This document shows, one piece after another, positions 8,458 to 15,565 of a stretch of DNA of 49,617 bases. Position 1 is the first letter of the stretch; every line of letters begins with the position of its first letter. Source of the DNA: Candidatus Gastranaerophilales bacterium (GTDB lineage Bacteria; Cyanobacteriota; Vampirovibrionia; Gastranaerophilales; Gastranaerophilaceae); contig CALUXW010000009.1 of the NCBI GenBank assembly GCA_944324865.1, forward strand, positions 1 to 49,617. Reading direction: 5' to 3'. Made by a program: the position numbers and the translations under genes. Under the pieces are notes generated by a model. That model had not been told where the DNA came from. It searched no databases and was given only the letters and a program-made list of their open reading frames with translations.

Positions 8458-9894
8458 TCAACTTATGGCTTGTTCGAGATTATAGGCAGCTTTTAAAATT
8501 GTTGCTTCATCAAGATTTTTACCGATAATCTGTAAGCCTATGGGCATTTTTTCGCTGTCATAGCCACATGGTGTACTTATTGCAGGTGCTCCTATTAAGT
8601 TTGCACTTATTGTTGCTATGTCTGTTAAATACATTGCAAGCGGATCTTCATTTCTTGAGCCTATGTCAAAAGCTGTAGTAGGGCATGTGGGTGAAATTAA
8701 AATGTCTAAATCTGCAAAAACTTTATCAAAATCATTTTTTACAAGTCTTCTTAATTGTTGCGCTTTTTTGTAGTATGCATCGTAGTACCCGCTTGAAAGT
8801 GCATATGTGCCAAGCATTATACGCCTTTTTACTTCATCTCCAAAACCTTCCGCACGAGTTTTTGTGTACATTTCAAGCAAGTTTTGTGCATCTTTTGTTC
8901 TCAAGCCGTATTTTACACCGTCAAAACGGGCTAAATTTGAGCTTGCCTCAGCTGTTGCAACAATGTAATATATACCTATTGAGTATTTTAATAGCGGTAG
9001 AGATACCTCTTTTATTGTTGCCCCGAGTTTTTTATATGTTTCAATCGCATTTTCTACAGATTTTCTAACATCTTCACTTACACCTTCCGACATAAGCTCT
9101 TTAATAACACCAATTTTAAGTCCTTTAATGTCATCTTTAAGCGTTTTGGTTACATCGTCAACTTTTATTTTTAGCGATGTTGAATCTTTTTCGTCCCAAC
9201 CTGCAATTGTCATATATAAATTTGCAATATCTTCCACGCATCTGCCAAATGGGCCTATTTGGTCCAATGATGAAGCAAAAGCTATTAACCCGTAACGCGA
9301 AACTCTTCCATATGTTGGTTTAAAACCGTTAATGCCACAAAAACTTGCAGGAAGCCTTATGCTTCCACCTGTATCAGAACCAAGTGATACTGTTGCTTCA
9401 TATGCTGCAACTGATGCTGCAGAACCTCCTGATGAACCTCCAGGAACTTTATTTAAGTTGTGTGGATTTCTTACTATTTTAAATGCTGAATTTTCATTAC
9501 TTGAACCCATCGCAAATTCATCAAGATTTGCTTTTCCAATTATTGGTACAAGATTTTCTTTTAATTTTTTTGTAACTGTTGCATCAAAAGGTGATACAAA
9601 ATTTTCCAAAATTTTAGAACTTGCAGTTGTTTTTGAACCTTTCATATTCATATTGTCTTTAAGAGCTAGAGGTATGCCTGCCATCAGAGGTATGTCTTCA
9701 CCTTTTGCAATTTTTTCATCAACTTTTCTTGCCGTTTCCATTGCTTGTTCTTTTGTAAGTGAATTGTATGCACCTATTTTATTGTCAAGTTTTTCAATTT
9801 GTTCGTACGTTTGTTCAACCAGTTCAACTGCGCTGATTTCTTTGTTTAATAGTGCTTTTCTTTGTTCTACTGCTGTTTTTTTTAATAATTCCAT
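8458..9894 (-). CDS. gatA: Asp-tRNA(Asn)/Glu-tRNA(Gln) amidotransferase subunit A
   Basis: 478-residue amidase subunit of GatCAB. It hydrolyses glutamine and delivers ammonia to misacylated Glu-tRNA(Gln) or Asp-tRNA(Asn). The amidase-signature triad is visible: Lys79 in IPLALKDNMN, the cis-Ser in GGSSGGSAAS (about 152-161), and the nucleophile Ser178 in SDTGGSIRLP. Length and the closing PIGLQIIGKNLDE segment fit GatA. gatB and gatC are not next to it, so the complex is encoded at separate loci. It reads divergently from a YraN-family gene, with 39 bases between starts. GGAG lies 11 bases upstream of the ATG. Confidence 0.97.
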   Translation of the reverse strand: MELLKKTAVEQRKALLNKEISAVELVEQTYEQIEKLDNKIGAYNSLTKEQAMETARKVDEKIAKGEDIPLMAGIPLALKDNMNMKGSKTTASSKILENFVSPFDATVTKKLKENLVPIIGKANLDEFAMGSSNENSAFKIVRNPHNLNKVPGGSSGGSAASVAAYEATVSLGSDTGGSIRLPASFCGINGFKPTYGRVSRYGLIAFASSLDQIGPFGRCVEDIANLYMTIAGWDEKDSTSLKIKVDDVTKTLKDDIKGLKIGVIKELMSEGVSEDVRKSVENAIETYKKLGATIKEVSLPLLKYSIGIYYIVATAEASSNLARFDGVKYGLRTKDAQNLLEMYTKTRAEGFGDEVKRRIMLGTYALSSGYYDAYYKKAQQLRRLVKNDFDKVFADLDILISPTCPTTAFDIGSRNEDPLAMYLTDIATISANLIGAPAISTPCGYDSEKMPIGLQIIGKNLDEATILKAAYNLEQAIS

Positions 9895-9899
9895 CGGAT

Positions 9900-9927
9900 T
9901 TGTGCTCCACTAATTTTGTATTACAAT
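9900..9927 (+). promoter_or_regulatory. Predicted promoter of the YraN-family gene (leaderless)
   Basis: TTGTGC (9900-9905), 16-base spacer, TACAAT (9922-9927). The predicted transcription start is about 9934, exactly the ATG, and no ribosome binding site is visible before that ATG. It is a second example of a possible leaderless start in this window. Confidence 0.45.
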
Positions 9928-9933
9928 CATTTT

Positions 9934-10278
9934 ATGTCAAACAAAACTAAAGGTAAACTGGGTGAAAATATTGCAAAAGACTTTCTTGTCAAAAGAGGGT
10001 TTAAAATTCTAGAAACTAATTTTCATTACTCAAGATATGGAGAAGTTGATATTATTGCCGCTAAAAATAATATAATATATTTTATCGAGGTTAAATATAG
10101 GACATCAACCACATATGGCATGCCTTTTGAGGCAATTACAAAATCTAAGCTTGAAAAAATCAAAGCTTGTGCTACTTATTATTTAAGCACGATAAAAAAA
10201 ATATATGCCAATTATAAAATAAGTGCTGTATCAATTTTGAATTCAAACATTGATTTTATTGAAGATATAGTTTTTTAG
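9934..10278 (+). CDS. YraN/UPF0102 family nuclease-like protein
   Basis: 114-residue protein of the UPF0102 (YraN) family, which has a restriction-endonuclease-like fold. The core is visible: GKLGENIAKDFLVKRGFKIL, then GEVDIIA and FIEVKYR, which supply the Asp, Glu and Lys of a PD-(D/E)XK site. It is predicted to act on nucleic acid, but the role is not established. I chose ATG 9934 over the upstream in-frame TTG at 9916 because family members begin close to the GxxGE motif. No Shine-Dalgarno is present; see the promoter entry. Confidence 0.88.
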   Translation: MSNKTKGKLGENIAKDFLVKRGFKILETNFHYSRYGEVDIIAAKNNIIYFIEVKYRTSTTYGMPFEAITKSKLEKIKACATYYLSTIKKIYANYKISAVSILNSNIDFIEDIVF

Positions 10279-10328
10279 CAAAATTTTTTATTTTTCGTTT
10301 TTTTATATTTTGTAATTAAGGAAAAAAC

Positions 10329-11453
10329 ATGCTTAAGATTTTTGGTTTTTCATATAATCCAAATATTAATATTTACAAACCTTGTGTATATAAAAAAGAA
10401 GGTAATCTAAATTGTTGTTTGAAACAGCTTGGTAAAGATACAATTTCTTTTACATCAAGATCTAAAAATACTGATAATACACCTGTAGCTGTTGCCAGAA
10501 ATTACTGTGCAGACACTAAAAAACTCCAATGCAAGGAAAGGACAATATCAGGTGCACTTGCAAATAAAGTTTTTCAAAAGGCACAGCAAGATACAAAATA
10601 TTTAAAAAGTACTTTAAACAAGGTGTTGTTGCCTTTGTTTGATAAAAAACAATCCAATTATGATGTTGAGCGTCCGGTTGTAGACATTGAATACAGAACA
10701 AAATCAGCAAATTCTATTAGGGAAAAAGCAACTCAAAAGCATTTGTACACAAAAGAAAGTGTTATAGAAAATATTCATGATCTTGTAGGAGCCAGAATAA
10801 TTTTAGGTAGCAATCAAAAAGGTTGTGCTGATAAAGTAATTGATAAATTGATTGATTGTGTAAAGCAGTCAAAACTAAGAATTGTAGAAGTTGAAAATCA
10901 TGTTCCCAATGACTCAAAACACCTTTATGCTAGTCAAAAAATGTTGCATAAATTGGCTAGAGCTGCCTCAGATAAGTATGGCGTACTTGTTCCCGAGTAT
11001 ATTACAAGACGTGAAACAGGCTATATGGGTATACATTTGCTCGTGAAATTTCCTGATGGCATAACGGGAGAAATACAAATTTTAGGGCATGATGTGGCTG
11101 TTTTTAAGGAGCTGGAAGATATACCATATAAAATCTTACAAGGAAAAAGTGTAAAGAAACAATATAATACAATAAAGGGTGTTTTTGAGCCTATGTTACC
11201 TATAAGTGATAATCCTGACGATATAGAGAATATTGAAAGAATTAAACTTAAAAAAGAATTTATTTTGTATACTACTGCTGCATACAAACATGAACGTGAA
11301 AAAGTATATAATCAAAAAAGTAAAAATTCTATTCCTAAATTTTTAACCATAGATGAATTTTCTCAAGAAAGTAAAAAAAAGTTGCATCTTACTCCTGATC
11401 TTGATTTTAATTATCTTTATAAGTTAAAAATGCTTGCCGATAAAAATGCATAA
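10329..11453 (+). CDS. RelA/SpoT-domain (alarmone-synthetase-like) protein
   Basis: 374-residue protein whose central part (about residues 115-255) matches the nucleotidyltransferase (synthetase) domain of RelA/SpoT enzymes. It has EYRTKSANSI (Arg123, Lys125), IHDLVGARIIL (Asp151, Arg156), GYMGIHLLVK (Tyr232, His236) and GEIQIL (Glu248, Gln250), the counterparts of the pyrophosphate-transfer and Mg-binding residues. No HD hydrolase, TGS or ACT domain is present. The roughly 110-residue N-terminus contains DTISFTSRSK, an SFG/SFT-type motif shared with other small proteins here, and the C-terminus (about 270-374) is Lys-rich and unassigned. It could be a small alarmone synthetase, a toxSAS-type enzyme or a diverged relative with another substrate. 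It stands alone, with no adjacent antitoxin-like gene. Confidence 0.75.
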   Translation: MLKIFGFSYNPNINIYKPCVYKKEGNLNCCLKQLGKDTISFTSRSKNTDNTPVAVARNYCADTKKLQCKERTISGALANKVFQKAQQDTKYLKSTLNKVLLPLFDKKQSNYDVERPVVDIEYRTKSANSIREKATQKHLYTKESVIENIHDLVGARIILGSNQKGCADKVIDKLIDCVKQSKLRIVEVENHVPNDSKHLYASQKMLHKLARAASDKYGVLVPEYITRRETGYMGIHLLVKFPDGITGEIQILGHDVAVFKELEDIPYKILQGKSVKKQYNTIKGVFEPMLPISDNPDDIENIERIKLKKEFILYTTAAYKHEREKVYNQKSKNSIPKFLTIDEFSQESKKKLHLTPDLDFNYLYKLKMLADKNA

Positions 11454-11540
11454 GAATTTAAAATAATAATTTTACTTGAATATTCCTTAATTTTGTAGTA
11501 AAAAATTAGTGTATTCACTCACAAAATGTAAGGATTCAAA

Positions 11541-12635
11541 ATGGTTAAAAAACTTATCACACAAGATACCAGAATGTTTTTAACTGGTAATGAAGTTATA
11601 GCCTATGCTGCAAATGCTGCTGAGGCTGAATTTATGTACGGTTACCCAATTACACCGCAAAATGAAATTATGCATACTTGGTGCAAATTGCTTCCTAAAA
11701 CAGAAGCTGGCTTTTTACAAACCGAAGATGAAATATCTGCCGGTTTCTCGACAATCGGTGGTATTTTAGCAGGTAAAAGAGCCTTTACTGCAACAGCAGG
11801 TCCGGGTAACGTTATTATGCAAGATGCTCAGTCAATGGCTGAAATGATGAGAATACCTTTTGTATGTGCAGTAATGCAAAGAGGTGGCCCGTCAACTGCT
11901 ACTGTTATCTATGCACAACAAGAAACAAGATTAACATGCTTTGGTGGTAATGGTGAAGGTTTCAGAATTGTATATTCAACAGCAGGCCATCAAGATTTGT
12001 ATGACTATATGATTAAAGCTTTTAATACTGCTTGGAAATACAGATTCCCTACATTTATGTTGGCCGATGGTTATCAAGGTAAAATGAGAGAACCTGTTAC
12101 ACTGTATGATCCTGCGTCTCGTGGTATTAAAATGGTTCCGACCAGTGCTACTTTAGGTGGAGCAAACGGCTCAAGACCAGTTAATCATGTTAGAAATACT
12201 TTCAATCTTGAAGAAGAACTTATGGAAGTTCTTGATAAGTATCAAGAGGAATTCGATAGAATTTCACCGGAAATTGAAGAATATTTAGAATATAAAGCTG
12301 ACGATGCTGAAATTTTAATTATAGCCCATGGTATAGTTGCAAGATCTGCGGTTACTGCTGTGGACGAACTTAGAGCAAAAGGTATTAAGGCAGGATTATT
12401 CAGACCTATTACACTTCGTCCTCTTGCTGTTAAACCTTTGAGAGCTGCTGTCCAACGTGCTAAACAAGTGCTGTTTACAGAATCTGCAAATGGACAACTT
12501 GCTCAAATGGTTCTTGAAAAAATCTATGGATTAACAACACCTTATTCAACATTATTTAAAATGGGTGTTGGTGTAACAGGTGATGATATTGTTAAAAAAG
12601 TACAATCTATGGTAAAAGAACCTGCTACTGTTTAG
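11541..12635 (+). CDS. korA: 2-oxoacid:ferredoxin oxidoreductase, alpha subunit
   Basis: 364-residue alpha subunit of a four-subunit 2-oxoacid:ferredoxin oxidoreductase, which oxidatively decarboxylates a 2-oxoacid with CoA and reduces ferredoxin. Typical features are GNEVIAYAANAAEAEFMYGYPITP near the N-terminus (quoted in part), TEDEISAGFSTIGG, FTATAGPGNVIM and a C-terminal transketolase-like domain with LFRPITLRPL. It resembles KorA/VorB-type proteins, so the substrate may be 2-oxoglutarate or branched-chain 2-oxoacids. It is first in a beta-gamma-delta operon. AAGGA lies 7 bases before ATG. Confidence 0.93.
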   Translation: MVKKLITQDTRMFLTGNEVIAYAANAAEAEFMYGYPITPQNEIMHTWCKLLPKTEAGFLQTEDEISAGFSTIGGILAGKRAFTATAGPGNVIMQDAQSMAEMMRIPFVCAVMQRGGPSTATVIYAQQETRLTCFGGNGEGFRIVYSTAGHQDLYDYMIKAFNTAWKYRFPTFMLADGYQGKMREPVTLYDPASRGIKMVPTSATLGGANGSRPVNHVRNTFNLEEELMEVLDKYQEEFDRISPEIEEYLEYKADDAEILIIAHGIVARSAVTAVDELRAKGIKAGLFRPITLRPLAVKPLRAAVQRAKQVLFTESANGQLAQMVLEKIYGLTTPYSTLFKMGVGVTGDDIVKKVQSMVKEPATV

Positions 12636-12663
12636 TTTAATATAGAAATAAGAGGAAAAATAA

Positions 12664-13419
12664 ATGATAGAAATGTTAGAAAAAGGTCCAAGATTGGCAA
12701 AAGCTCAAAATGCCGAAGTTGGTGCATCTAAGTTTTGTCCGGGCTGTGGGCATGGCATGATTTTAAAAACACTTGCCCAAACAATTGATGAATTAGAACT
12801 TAATGATAAAGCCGTTTTTGGTTGTGATATTGGATGTTCATTATTGTCGTGGAATTATATGAACGTCGACACTGTTCAAACGCACCATGGTCGTACAACC
12901 CCGGTTATATACGGTGTTACACGTGCTAATCCGGATTTAGTAGGAATTGCATATATGGGCGATGGCGGTGGTCTTGCAATTGGTTCTCAACACCTTGTAA
13001 ATGCTGCTGTAAGAAGTGAAAATCTCCTTATTATTGTCGCTAATAATACTAACTATGGTATGACTGGTGGACAAATGTCACCAACAACAATGCCAGGCCA
13101 AAAAACAGAAACTACACCTTACGGTAGAGATTGTGATGTAACAGGCCGTCCTGCTAAAGGTGCTGAAATGGTTGCCTCTATTGCTGATCCAAATAAATCA
13201 TTTGTTGCAAGAGCTTCTGTTTCAAATTTAAGAAAACTAAAATCTACATTTAAAAAAGCGCTTAAAAATGTTGATATGGGCGGTTTTTCTTTTGTTGAAG
13301 TTCTTTCTGTTTGTCCTCTTAACTGGAGAACAAACAATGTTCAAACATGGGACAGATTAAAAACTATGGAAGAATTCTTTGAAGTTAAAGAATTTGTCCA
13401 AAGAGAAGGATTGGAGTAA
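12664..13419 (+). CDS. korB: 2-oxoacid:ferredoxin oxidoreductase, beta subunit (TPP-binding)
   Basis: 251-residue thiamine-diphosphate-binding subunit. FCPGCGHGM (Cys pair of the cluster-proximal motif), DIGCSLLSW, THHGRTTPVIYG and GDGGGLAIGSQHLVNAAVR followed by NNTNYGMTGGQMSPTT give the TPP/Mg2+-binding GDG...N-x-x-YGMTGG motif. The 251-residue length fits the short beta subunits of four-subunit enzymes. AGAGGA precedes ATG. It lies 28 bases after korA and 3 bases before korC. Confidence 0.95.
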   Translation: MIEMLEKGPRLAKAQNAEVGASKFCPGCGHGMILKTLAQTIDELELNDKAVFGCDIGCSLLSWNYMNVDTVQTHHGRTTPVIYGVTRANPDLVGIAYMGDGGGLAIGSQHLVNAAVRSENLLIIVANNTNYGMTGGQMSPTTMPGQKTETTPYGRDCDVTGRPAKGAEMVASIADPNKSFVARASVSNLRKLKSTFKKALKNVDMGGFSFVEVLSVCPLNWRTNNVQTWDRLKTMEEFFEVKEFVQREGLE

Positions 13420-13422
13420 ATT

Positions 13423-13983
13423 ATGGCAAGAACAAGAATAGTTTTAGCAGGTGAAGGCGGACAGGGCGTTCAAAGTATAGCAAAAATCCTTGTCGAAGCT
13501 GGATATGAAGCAGGTAAAGAAATCCTTTATATCCCAAACTTTGGTGTAGAACAAAGAGGTGGTGTTTCAATCGCTTTCTGCCAAATTGCTGATGAAAAAA
13601 TTGGCGAGCCAAGATTTTCGAAGGGTGATATAGTTATTATGTTATCCGATCGTGCAATTGACAGATGTTGTACATATGTAAATGAAAATTCTACAGTTAT
13701 TTATGATTCTTCAGTTTGTACAAAAAAACCTGTTTGTAATGCAAAAAATATTATTTCGGTTGAAGCAAATAAAATTGCTAATGAACAGCTAAGCGCAAGA
13801 GTATTCAATATTATCGTTCTTGGTGTTCTTTTGAGTGCAACAAATGTACTTGCTTTAAGTGATATTAAAAATGCTATGGAAATGGCTTTGGGTAAGAAAT
13901 TTGATGCTAAGCCGGAATTAAGAGAACTTAACTACAAGGCTCTTGAAATGGGTATGGGTTTAATACAGAAAGCAGGTGTATAA
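13423..13983 (+). CDS. korC: 2-oxoacid:ferredoxin oxidoreductase, gamma subunit
   Basis: 186-residue gamma subunit. The N-terminal GEGGQGVQSIAKIL and the segment NFGVEQRGGVSIAFCQI are characteristic. In these enzymes the gamma domain contributes to CoA binding and the active-site interface. GGAG within the end of korB serves as ribosome binding site. The stop is one base from the korD start, so translation is coupled. Confidence 0.93.
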   Translation: MARTRIVLAGEGGQGVQSIAKILVEAGYEAGKEILYIPNFGVEQRGGVSIAFCQIADEKIGEPRFSKGDIVIMLSDRAIDRCCTYVNENSTVIYDSSVCTKKPVCNAKNIISVEANKIANEQLSARVFNIIVLGVLLSATNVLALSDIKNAMEMALGKKFDAKPELRELNYKALEMGMGLIQKAGV

Positions 13984-13984
13984 A

Positions 13985-14236
13985 ATGGCAAAAACACATA
14001 AAGCAATAACGGTTAAAGATGTTGCAAAAGGAAAGGCTGATTGGCATTTGTACACAGACTACTGCAAAGGCTGCGGTTTGTGTATAGTTAAGTGTCCAAA
14101 AAAATGCTTAAACTGGTCTAAAGAAGTTGGTATATACCAAACTCCTGCGGTTGAGCCTAATCCTGACGAATGTATAGCATGTGGCACATGTGAACTTGTT
14201 TGTCCGGATAATGCAATAAGAGTAGAAAAAAAATAA
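13985..14236 (+). CDS. korD: 2-oxoacid:ferredoxin oxidoreductase, delta subunit (2x[4Fe-4S] ferredoxin)
   Basis: 83-residue ferredoxin-like subunit with two [4Fe-4S] motifs: CKGCGLCIVKCP and CIACGTCELVCP. These clusters carry electrons from the TPP site to external ferredoxin. ATG 13985 is preferred over an in-frame GTG at 13976 that lies within korC. Last gene of the operon, followed by a strong hairpin. Confidence 0.95.
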   Translation: MAKTHKAITVKDVAKGKADWHLYTDYCKGCGLCIVKCPKKCLNWSKEVGIYQTPAVEPNPDECIACGTCELVCPDNAIRVEKK

Positions 14237-14250
14237 TGTTTTAATATATT

Positions 14251-14281
14251 AAAGCACCCTTTTGTTGAAAAAGGGTGCTTT
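14251..14281. terminator. Bidirectional hairpin terminator between korD and the 47-residue gene
   Basis: Perfect 13-bp stem (AAAGCACCCTTTT with AAAAGGGTGCTTT) and a 5-base loop. It lies between two convergent genes. The A/T ends give a short T run on both strands, so it can serve both. Confidence 0.85.
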
Positions 14282-14294
14282 AACGTTAGTTAAA

Positions 14295-14438
14295 TTATGC
14301 ATCAAAAGCTGATATTATTGGTATATTTGTTGAATTTTGTGCTATTTGATTTATATATAAAAATGTCCAGCTAAACATTATTGTTGTTAACAGTAAAATT
14401 GCGCACAACAAATAATTAGTAATTTTATTTTCGTTCAT
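14295..14438 (-). CDS. Small single-pass membrane protein (47 residues)
   Basis: Short frame below usual annotation cut-offs. The product starts MNENKITNYLLCAILLLTTI and continues with MFSWTFLYINQIAQ, giving one transmembrane helix (about residues 9-29) and a short polar tail ending ISAFDA. A good ribosome binding site, AAGGTGG, precedes the ATG. It follows the 107-residue gene by 31 bases on the same strand and ends just before the bidirectional hairpin, which supports a real two-gene operon. Function unknown. Confidence 0.65.
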   Translation of the reverse strand: MNENKITNYLLCAILLLTTIMFSWTFLYINQIAQNSTNIPIISAFDA

Positions 14439-14469
14439 TTTACCACCTTGTTTTAAAGAAAAAACACAA

Positions 14470-14793
14470 TTATGCTACACAGCTTACACTTGTTGTTGTA
14501 CCGCCTGTTGAACTTGCATTTGCCATAGTACCTGCTGACTCGGCACCACTATTGTTGTATGCCATTGTTCCAAGTGTTTCAATTTGTGTATTGCGCACTG
14601 AGTCCTCTGTGGACATATGAGAATCTTGTTGTTTTTGGGCAATGTTGAACAAATTTTCTGTTTGGGGTTCTTGTTTTTTTTGTTGAATTTTATTGTTTGA
14701 TTTTGCTACTTTTTTCTTGTTTTGTAAAAATTTTGCAGAAAAATCATTGTCGTGATTTGTTAAAAATAATCCGGAGCTTGCACTAAGACTCAT
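14470..14793 (-). CDS. Hypothetical Ser/Gln-rich small protein (107 residues)
   Basis: Not recognised. The product is polar, rich in Ser, Gln, Asn and Lys, with a Lys/Gln-rich middle (residues about 25-45) and a Gly/Ser/Thr-rich low-complexity end closing in SVSCVA. There is no signal peptide and no clear domain, so it is probably intrinsically disordered. A strong ribosome binding site AAAGGAG is placed well before ATG. It is followed by the 47-residue membrane protein. Confidence 0.65.
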   Translation of the reverse strand: MSLSASSGLFLTNHDNDFSAKFLQNKKKVAKSNNKIQQKKQEPQTENLFNIAQKQQDSHMSTEDSVRNTQIETLGTMAYNNSGAESAGTMANASSTGGTTTSVSCVA

Positions 14794-14895
14794 GTTTAAT
14801 TCTCCTTTTATATGTTTGTTATCTCACATTTATATAAAAACAATATAAAAGGTATAAATTCAGTATCTATTTTTTTTGTTACAATCCTTAATAAA

Positions 14896-15396
14896 TTATT
14901 GAGGAATGTATGTCGGTGCATTCTTGGGACTTTTTCCTTTTATTACATTATGGTAGTATGCATATGTCATGGGTGTATCATCTTTTGTTATCTCGCTTTG
15001 TACTACTTGAGATAAAAATATTGTATGAGTATTTGTTTCTGATTTATCAATCAGCTTGCAAAGTAAGTATGCACAACTGTCTGTACAAACAGGCAGGCCT
15101 TCAAATATTTCATACTTTATGTTTTCAAACTTATTAAAATTTCGAGCACTTCTAAAGCCAAATGTGCCTATAATGAGAGGATTAACATTTTCTCCAAGCA
15201 CACATATTGAAAATTCTTTTGTCTTTTTTATACATTCGTTTGTATAGTTGTTGTGATTGATGCTTACAGCTATTGTGGCAGGTTCTGCTGTTATTTGTAT
15301 GAGGGAATTTGCTATACAACCACAATATTGTTTTTCATCTTTAGTACAAACAACATACATACCATACGATAACTTTGTAAGAGCATTTATGTTCAT
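14896..15396 (-). CDS. Flavin reductase-like FMN-binding protein
   Basis: 166-residue protein of the flavin-reductase-like/FMN-binding split-barrel family, close to the flavoprotein module found in high-molecular-weight rubredoxins. It has the N-terminal ALTKLSYGMYVVCTK, the FMN-binding region CGCIANSLIQITAEPATIAVSIN, FSICVLGENV and TFGFRSARNFNKF. A role as an NAD(P)H-dependent flavin or rubredoxin-linked oxygen-detoxifying enzyme is plausible. The bases before ATG are A8 then G8 then A, so the ribosome binding site lies in a homopolymer (see findings). Start ATG 15396. Confidence 0.83.
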   Translation of the reverse strand: MNINALTKLSYGMYVVCTKDEKQYCGCIANSLIQITAEPATIAVSINHNNYTNECIKKTKEFSICVLGENVNPLIIGTFGFRSARNFNKFENIKYEIFEGLPVCTDSCAYLLCKLIDKSETNTHTIFLSQVVQSEITKDDTPMTYAYYHNVIKGKSPKNAPTYIPQ

Positions 15397-15397
15397 T

Positions 15398-15413
15398 CCC
15401 CCCCCTTTTTTTT
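15398..15413 (-). promoter_or_regulatory. A8G8 homopolymer at the ribosome binding site
   Basis: On the minus strand eight A (15413-15406) are followed by eight G (15405-15398), then one base and ATG. The G run is the only visible Shine-Dalgarno sequence for the flavin-reductase-like gene. A change in its length would change spacing to the start codon. Confidence 0.6.
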
Positions 15414-15444
15414 AAATTATATTATACTATTTAAAAAAGTAAAA

Positions 15445-15464
15445 GCCTACTTTGTGTTGTAGGC
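15445..15464 (-). terminator. Rho-independent terminator downstream of the TolC-family gene
   Basis: On the minus strand GCCTAC, an 8-base loop and GTAGGC form a 6-bp stem followed by TTTTACTTTTTT. It lies about 100 bases after the stop of the TolC-family gene and before the flavin-reductase-like gene. Confidence 0.6.
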
Positions 15465-15565
15465 CTTATGTTAATATGTATTTAGGGTTGTTAGATTGCA
15501 TTTTAATTATATAAAGTTTCTAAATTAGTGTGTTTGCTACAATTTATAATTTTATTTACATTTCT

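Noticed and set aside
9332..9913. Long plus-strand frame (193 codons) opposite gatA
   Set aside because: It is the complement of gatA, whose catalytic motifs are complete; the opposite frame has no start signal and no recognisable domain.
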